Source: JAVEVF01 sp034005175
GTDB lineage: Bacteria; Actinomycetota; Coriobacteriia; Anaerosomatales; SLCP01
DNA: 18,670 bases
Direction: 5' to 3'
Assembly: GCA_034005175.1 (NCBI GenBank)
Contig: JAVEVF010000028.1
Coordinates: 1 to 18,670, forward strand
The notes under the pieces were generated by a model. That model saw nothing but the letters and a program-made list of their open reading frames with translations. It searched no databases and had not been told where the DNA came from. Position 1 is the stretch's first letter; the number at the start of each line of letters is the position of its first letter. Positions 14,926 to 18,670 of the stretch are shown here, piece after piece. The translations under genes and the position numbers were made by a program.

Positions 14926-16922
14926 GTTCGCGCTCCTCCTTCCTGCCCACCCGAATCCGGGTGCAGCACCACTGATTTCGTGCGAGGAGCAAACGGCGTG
15001 AACGGTCGGCCGCCGCCCTCATAGAACTTGCTGAAGAACTCAACGAACTGCAGGCGCGTGGGGTGCACAAAGGCGCCGAGCAGGTTGATTGCCACATTGA
15101 ACGAATGCCCGACGACAAGTATGAGCACCGCTGAGAGGATGCCGATCCCGAACGGGATGCCGGTAACAAGCCCCGCGAGCCTGTTCATCACATCACCGAC
15201 AAGCAGCCCCGCCAGACCGAGAGCGGCAAGGCGTGTGTATGACAGGAAATCTGATGCGAAACCCACGAGCCCGTACAGACCGAGCAACCCACGCGCTAGC
15301 CCCATGGCCGTACCCGTCAAAGAACGCTTGATAAAGAGCTCCTCCAGCATGCGGCCCTTGAGGACTACAGTGAGCCCGAATGCAGCAGGCAACAACCAAC
15401 CCACCGTGGCTGGGAGGGCCAGGGCGATACCAACTGCCACAAACAGCCCCAGCGTGCTGATGTCTTGCGAGATGGCGCCGAGCACATCCCCGTTTCGCCA
15501 GCGCTGCACGGCGCTCGTGGTCACGCCCACTGAGATGTGGATGACACCGAGCACGACCGAGATGATGAGCATCGTCATCACGTCGTTGAGTGGGTCGACA
15601 AGCGGCTTATAGCGCAGGAAGGGTGGCAGTGACTCCGGGGGCAGAGCGAAGTAGCTACGCGTCGCGATGCCGACGAAGATGGCGGCCAGCCCGCCAAGCA
15701 TGAGGAGGTCCATGAACTTGCGCACCGCTGGCGCAACATCGAGTCTCGTCTTGATGAGGTATGCCACCGTCCCCAACATGAGCCCGTAGCCCGCGTCGCC
15801 GATACACATGCCGAAGAACAAGAAGAAGAACCCCGCAAGCAGGGGCGTGGGATCTATCTGTCCGTACCGTGGCCTGCCGTAGAGATCGGTGAGCACTTCG
15901 AATGGTCTAAGCAGTGGTGGATTGACGAGGCGCACGGGCACGACGTCATCTACCGCAGGCTCCTCGAACGCGATATCCACAGCATCGCAAACGGGGACAA
16001 GCGCGCTGATGAGATCCTCTCGCTCTGATGCATCCACCCAACCACTCACAGAAAACGCCCGCTCTGTGGCGGCAAAAGAAGAGCGCACCTCCTCGGCATC
16101 TCGGCGGGAGAGCAGCGCTTGGACCAGCGCGACTGTCCGGTGATACTGCGCAGCGGCCAACTCGGTTGCCTTCGCTTCGATCTCGGCTTGCTCAACGTCG
16201 ATGCCCTTCAGCCTGTCTAACGTACGCGCCCGTTCCTCGGCGGGATAGTCCTCAAGGCCCGGAAAGCTCACCGGTACGAATTCAGTGAGCGCCAAAGTCG
16301 CCCGCACGTCTTCAAGCGCATCTTTGTGCGCCATCACAACCCAAGCTTCACGCTGCGTCGCCTCGCCGATCTCGGCTACCGAGACGTCGCTCACCACATC
16401 GCGCAACGCCTGGCGGATCTCCTTCGAAGCCGATGCCGGCACTGTGCCGGTGAACAGCACCACATGCTTGGTGCCTTTCCACTGCGAGATCTGCAGGTGC
16501 AGATCCTCCCACGGCGCCAGCTCGCGAACGAGATGACGTAGGCGTGTGCGCTCACGCTCAATCACCGCAAGACGCTCTGACATGAGAGTGCACGTCTCGC
16601 ACTGCTCCCAGAAATCATCCTCATCGGCAAGCTGTTCGAATTCGCTTGTTGGAAGGTGCACCTTCTCCGACACGAACGTCGAGAAAGGGGCGTCTGCGGT
16701 GTGGAAGCGGCCGAGAAAGTCACGCATGAACGTCGCATGGGCGACGCGTTCTTCGAGCGAGTTCAATCGCCCCTGGTCTGGCTTCAGGGCCTCTACGGAC
16801 TCGAGATCCACTTCTTGAACAGCGATTTCTAGCACACCCGCCTGCTGTAGCAGGCGCACAGTCTCGTCCAGCACAGACACATGGCCGAGGACGGTGACCT
16901 TGAGCATGCTGGCTATGGCCAC
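14922..16922 (-). CDS. ntpI: V-type ATPase subunit I/a (membrane stator)
   Basis: Subunit I provides the ion half-channels beside the c-ring. The 666-residue protein has a hydrophilic N-terminal domain (to about residue 330) that docks the peripheral stalks. Seven or eight membrane helices follow. The essential arginine is R564 in SDFLSYTRLAALGL, and the family C-terminal signature VEFFSKFYEGGG follows. I chose the GTG at 16922-16920: GGTGA at the end of the upstream gene lies seven bases away, and it gives MAIASMLKV, matching the usual family start. The ATG at 16907 would be five residues shorter with a poorer ribosome site. The frame is open far upstream, but that is antisense or another gene and not an extension. 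Confidence 0.94.
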   Translation of the reverse strand: MAIASMLKVTVLGHVSVLDETVRLLQQAGVLEIAVQEVDLESVEALKPDQGRLNSLEERVAHATFMRDFLGRFHTADAPFSTFVSEKVHLPTSEFEQLADEDDFWEQCETCTLMSERLAVIERERTRLRHLVRELAPWEDLHLQISQWKGTKHVVLFTGTVPASASKEIRQALRDVVSDVSVAEIGEATQREAWVVMAHKDALEDVRATLALTEFVPVSFPGLEDYPAEERARTLDRLKGIDVEQAEIEAKATELAAAQYHRTVALVQALLSRRDAEEVRSSFAATERAFSVSGWVDASEREDLISALVPVCDAVDIAFEEPAVDDVVPVRLVNPPLLRPFEVLTDLYGRPRYGQIDPTPLLAGFFFLFFGMCIGDAGYGLMLGTVAYLIKTRLDVAPAVRKFMDLLMLGGLAAIFVGIATRSYFALPPESLPPFLRYKPLVDPLNDVMTMLIISVVLGVIHISVGVTTSAVQRWRNGDVLGAISQDISTLGLFVAVGIALALPATVGWLLPAAFGLTVVLKGRMLEELFIKRSLTGTAMGLARGLLGLYGLVGFASDFLSYTRLAALGLAGLLVGDVMNRLAGLVTGIPFGIGILSAVLILVVGHSFNVAINLLGAFVHPTRLQFVEFFSKFYEGGGRPFTPFAPRTKSVVLHPDSGGQEGGART

Positions 16923-16929
16923 CTGATGT

Positions 16930-17235
16930 TCACCGGCCCAGCTCATCAAGCACGGCGTGCACGGCGTCTGGGAGCCGCGACTGGGCGACCTGCAGGAACT
17001 CCGCAAGCTCGTCTCCGGATGCGGCCTCGATGCGACCTGCCTCCGCCTCAGCCTCACGCATGATCGCATCCGTGACCACGGCGGCTTGTTGGGAGCCCTC
17101 ACGGCCTGCTTGTGCGATAAGGACCTCAGCCTCAGAGGCAGCCTCGATGCGCAGCTCTCGGGCACGCGTCTTCGCATCGGCAAGGGCGTGCCGAGCTTGC
17201 TCCTCGGCGCGCAGAATCTCTTCGAGTTTCTCCAT
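16930..17235 (-). CDS. ntpF: V-type ATPase peripheral-stalk subunit G/H (NtpF-type)
   Basis: This 101-residue protein is nearly all coiled coil, with EEILRAEEQARHALADAK and a run of Ala/Glu heptads to about residue 75. It fits the G/H-type stalk subunit (NtpF in E. hirae, AhaH in archaea) that pairs with subunit E. It is the first gene of the operon, as ntpF is in E. hirae. The ATG at 17235-17233 has GGAGGGGG upstream, though the spacing of about 11 bases is long. A promoter-like TACAAT lies about 40 bases before it. Stalk subunits diverge quickly, so the call rests on helix pattern, size and operon position. Confidence 0.88.
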   Translation of the reverse strand: MEKLEEILRAEEQARHALADAKTRARELRIEAASEAEVLIAQAGREGSQQAAVVTDAIMREAEAEAGRIEAASGDELAEFLQVAQSRLPDAVHAVLDELGR

Positions 17236-17274
17236 GCTGCCTGTGGCCCCCTCCGCTGGTCAGGGATGATGGAG

Positions 17275-17283
17275 ATTGTAGCA
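17275..17283 (-). promoter_or_regulatory. Extended -10 promoter of the V-ATPase operon
   Basis: On the minus strand this reads TGCTACAAT, a near-consensus extended -10 (TACAAT at 17280-17275). A start near 17268 would give a leader of about 33 bases. No good -35 is seen at 17 bases, which fits an extended -10 promoter or one helped by an activator. Confidence 0.6.
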
Positions 17284-17306
17284 CCCTCGGCAGGGTTGGA
17301 GACTCC

Positions 17307-17322
17307 CCGGACACGTGACCGG
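17307..17322. promoter_or_regulatory. 16-bp near-palindrome between divergent promoters (candidate operator)
   Basis: CCGGACACGTGACCGG is palindromic at 14 of 16 positions, and only the symmetric A/A pair breaks it. Its centre (17314.5) is within half a base of the midpoint (17315) between the ATPase and capA -10 hexamers. It therefore lies at about -47 from both predicted starts, a position where an activator or a shared regulator could act on both. The function is inferred. Confidence 0.45.
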
Positions 17323-17346
17323 ACGGAAATTCTAGGCGAGAGGCCG

Positions 17347-17355
17347 TGGTATACT
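17347..17355 (+). promoter_or_regulatory. Extended -10 promoter of the capA-like gene
   Basis: TGGTATACT is a near-consensus extended -10 (TATACT at 17350-17355), the mirror partner of the ATPase promoter. A start near 17362 would give a leader of about 30 bases before the GTG at 17392. No good -35 is seen at the usual spacing. Confidence 0.6.
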
Positions 17356-17391
17356 GGCCGACGACCAACTGCCGTTGCTTCACCCTTCGCT

Positions 17392-18618
17392 GTGCGACAC
17401 AAAACCCCTTCACTCCTGCTGCAGACACCCCGCTCCGTCGCCCGCGCCAAGCGACGCCGTCGTATTCGATGGACGGTGGCCGGCGTGGCGGTTGTGCTTG
17501 TGTTGGCAACCGTTGTAGTAATCAACGTGGAGCCGGGACGCAGGATGCTGTGGGGTGACAAGCGTAGCAGCGGCTTCGCTCCCACGACACCCGCCACGGA
17601 AGCGACCGTGACACCTGCCGCAAGCGCCGAGCCGCTCAGGCAACCGCCGGCCCCCAGCCTGCCAGCCACCCTGAGCGTCATGGCCGTCGGCGACATGCAG
17701 TTTGACCGGCGCGTGAAGGAGCTTATCGGACGCGAAGGTGGCGAAGCCCCGCTGCGTCATGTCGCAAATCACCTTGCCACTGCCGACATCACCGTCGGCA
17801 ATCTCGAAAGCCCGCTATCGGCGAACGGATCACCCTGGCCCGGAAAGGACGTGCACTTTCGCGGTGACCCTCGGGGCATAGAAGGCTTGAAGACAAGCGA
17901 CTTCACCTTTCTTTCGCTGGGCAACAACCACATCCTCGACTACGGGGCCGAGGCGCTCATGGATACGGTCGCCTCACTCGATCTCGCCGGCATCGGCCAC
18001 GCTGGCGCGGGCATCGACCGCGCGGCTGCGTGGAAACCCGCAGTCGCCACATACGGCGACACCACAGTGGCGTTTCTTTCATTCAGCCACATACTGCCGG
18101 CGGGATTCGTCTCCACCAAGGACAAAGCGGGCCTTGCTGCGGGTCGCACCGACATGAGCGCCGTGACCGAGGCTATTCGCGAGGCCAAGGCCGGCCACGA
18201 CTACGTCATCGTCTCGTTCCACTGGGGCGTCGAGTACGTCGATGACGCGAACGGAGATCAGGTGCGAGATGGGCGCGCTGCCATCGATGCAGGTGCCGAC
18301 ATGGTGCTTTCACACCATCCACATGTCATACAAGGCATCGAGTTCTACAACGACGGCGTCATCGCGTATTCGCTTGGCGACTTCGTGTTCGACCACTACT
18401 CGCGCAAGACCGGCGAGGCATTCATCCTCGAAGCCGAGCTTGGCCCGCATGGTGTAGCCGAGGTGCGAGCGGTACCCGTCTACCTCCAGAGCATCGGTCA
18501 GCCAAAGGTGGTCGCAGGGACCGAAGCCACAGCCATCCTTCAGCGGCTCGGACGCATATCTTCACCGCACGGCACCACGGTGAAGATCGAAAATGATATC
18601 GGCCGGGTGCTGCCGTGA
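17392..18618 (+). CDS. Membrane-anchored CapA-family protein (PGA_cap metallophosphatase-like domain)
   Basis: The protein belongs to the CapA family, named for poly-gamma-glutamate capsule synthesis, with a calcineurin-like phosphoesterase fold. From the GTG at 17392 it has 408 residues: a very basic cytoplasmic start (AKRRRRIRW), one membrane helix at about 27-45, a Thr/Pro/Ala-rich linker to about 92, then the domain. Family motifs run in order: AVGDMQF (98-104), GNLESPLS (136-143), SLGNNHILDYG (175-185), SFHWGVEY (275-282), LSHHPHVIQGIE (306-317) and YSLGDFVFD (326-334). The start is uncertain. It fits 30 bases after a good extended -10 and gives a normal anchor, but no Shine-Dalgarno is seen. 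No capB, capC or other capsule gene is nearby, so capsule synthesis is not supported and the substrate is unknown. Confidence 0.88.
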   Translation: MRHKTPSLLLQTPRSVARAKRRRRIRWTVAGVAVVLVLATVVVINVEPGRRMLWGDKRSSGFAPTTPATEATVTPAASAEPLRQPPAPSLPATLSVMAVGDMQFDRRVKELIGREGGEAPLRHVANHLATADITVGNLESPLSANGSPWPGKDVHFRGDPRGIEGLKTSDFTFLSLGNNHILDYGAEALMDTVASLDLAGIGHAGAGIDRAAAWKPAVATYGDTTVAFLSFSHILPAGFVSTKDKAGLAAGRTDMSAVTEAIREAKAGHDYVIVSFHWGVEYVDDANGDQVRDGRAAIDAGADMVLSHHPHVIQGIEFYNDGVIAYSLGDFVFDHYSRKTGEAFILEAELGPHGVAEVRAVPVYLQSIGQPKVVAGTEATAILQRLGRISSPHGTTVKIENDIGRVLP

Positions 18619-18670
18619 ACGACGCCCGCGACACCCATGGGTGCGGACTGCGAGACGACACCGCGTGTCA
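18615..18670 (+). CDS. Possible start of a further gene, cut by window edge
   Basis: A GTG overlaps the capA-family stop as GTGA, the same junction style used several times in this window. Its frame stays open to the window end, for 18 codons beginning MNDARDTHGCGLRD. A GGGTG lies a few bases upstream. The stretch is too short to recognise, and a chance open frame of this length is common in GC-rich DNA. Confidence 0.25.
   Translation, partial: MNDARDTHGCGLRDDTAC

Noticed and set aside
16957..17391. Upstream extension of the CapA-family frame
   Set aside because: It overlaps the ntpF stalk gene on the other strand and the divergent promoters, and lies upstream of the extended -10 at 17347. 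The basic stretch plus membrane anchor makes a natural start at 17392.
16923..17696. Upstream extension of the ntpI frame by over 250 codons
   Set aside because: It would run through the stalk-subunit gene, the promoter region and antisense capA. The GTG at 16922 gives the normal family N-terminus with a good ribosome site.
1..18670. CRISPR arrays, tRNA or rRNA genes, insertion sequences and phage genes
   Set aside because: I looked for regular direct repeats, transposase or integrase motifs and tRNA-like cloverleaf signals and saw none. Almost the whole window is accounted for by ordinary coding genes.

Overview
The window reads as chromosome of a high-GC, probably Gram-positive anaerobe. 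Start codons are a mix of ATG, GTG and TTG, gene ends interlock tightly (ATGA, GTGA, TAGATG), there is a secreted coiled-coil NlpC/P60 cell-wall hydrolase, and an amino-acid fermentation operon lies close to a bacterial V-type ATPase. An anaerobic actinobacterium of the Coriobacteriia kind is my best guess. That is an inference from gene content and composition, not a demonstrated placement.

Region 1 (1-3279, minus strand) is the oxidative L-ornithine fermentation operon, transcribed ord > ortA > ortB > oraS > oraE, with oraE cut by the window edge. OraSE moves an amino group of D-ornithine to give 2,4-diaminopentanoate. Ord oxidises and deaminates it to 2-amino-4-oxopentanoate. OrtAB cleaves that with CoA to alanine and acetyl-CoA. 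The gene order matches the cluster known from ornithine-fermenting clostridia.

Region 2 (3389-8228) starts with a small minus-strand gene of unknown role, with a CxxC...CxxxH knuckle, an Ala/Lys/Glu-rich helix and a Pro-rich tail. It is divergent from a plus-strand secreted NlpC/P60 endopeptidase. The tldD-tldE (pmbA) pair follows on the plus strand, encoding a two-subunit metalloprotease. A strong hairpin at 8238-8268 lies where this group converges on the ATPase operon.

Region 3 (8398-17235, minus strand) is a complete V-type (V/A-type) ATPase operon: stalk G/H, I (a), K (c), E, C, F, A, B, an unexpected 62-residue two-helix membrane protein, then D. The order resembles the Enterococcus hirae ntp operon. 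The c subunit keeps the T-Q...Q...E set that ligates Na+ in E. hirae NtpK, so the enzyme is predicted to move Na+. Nearly every junction is set up for translational coupling.

Region 4 (17236-18670) is a divergent control region followed by a membrane-anchored CapA-family protein on the plus strand. Extended -10 elements for the ATPase operon and capA face away from each other, and a 16-bp near-palindrome sits almost exactly midway between them.

The points most worth following up are the small membrane protein inside the ATPase operon, the symmetric palindrome between the ATPase and capA promoters, the Na+-type c subunit beside an ornithine fermentation operon, and the unknown zinc-knuckle/helix protein next to the NlpC/P60 gene.
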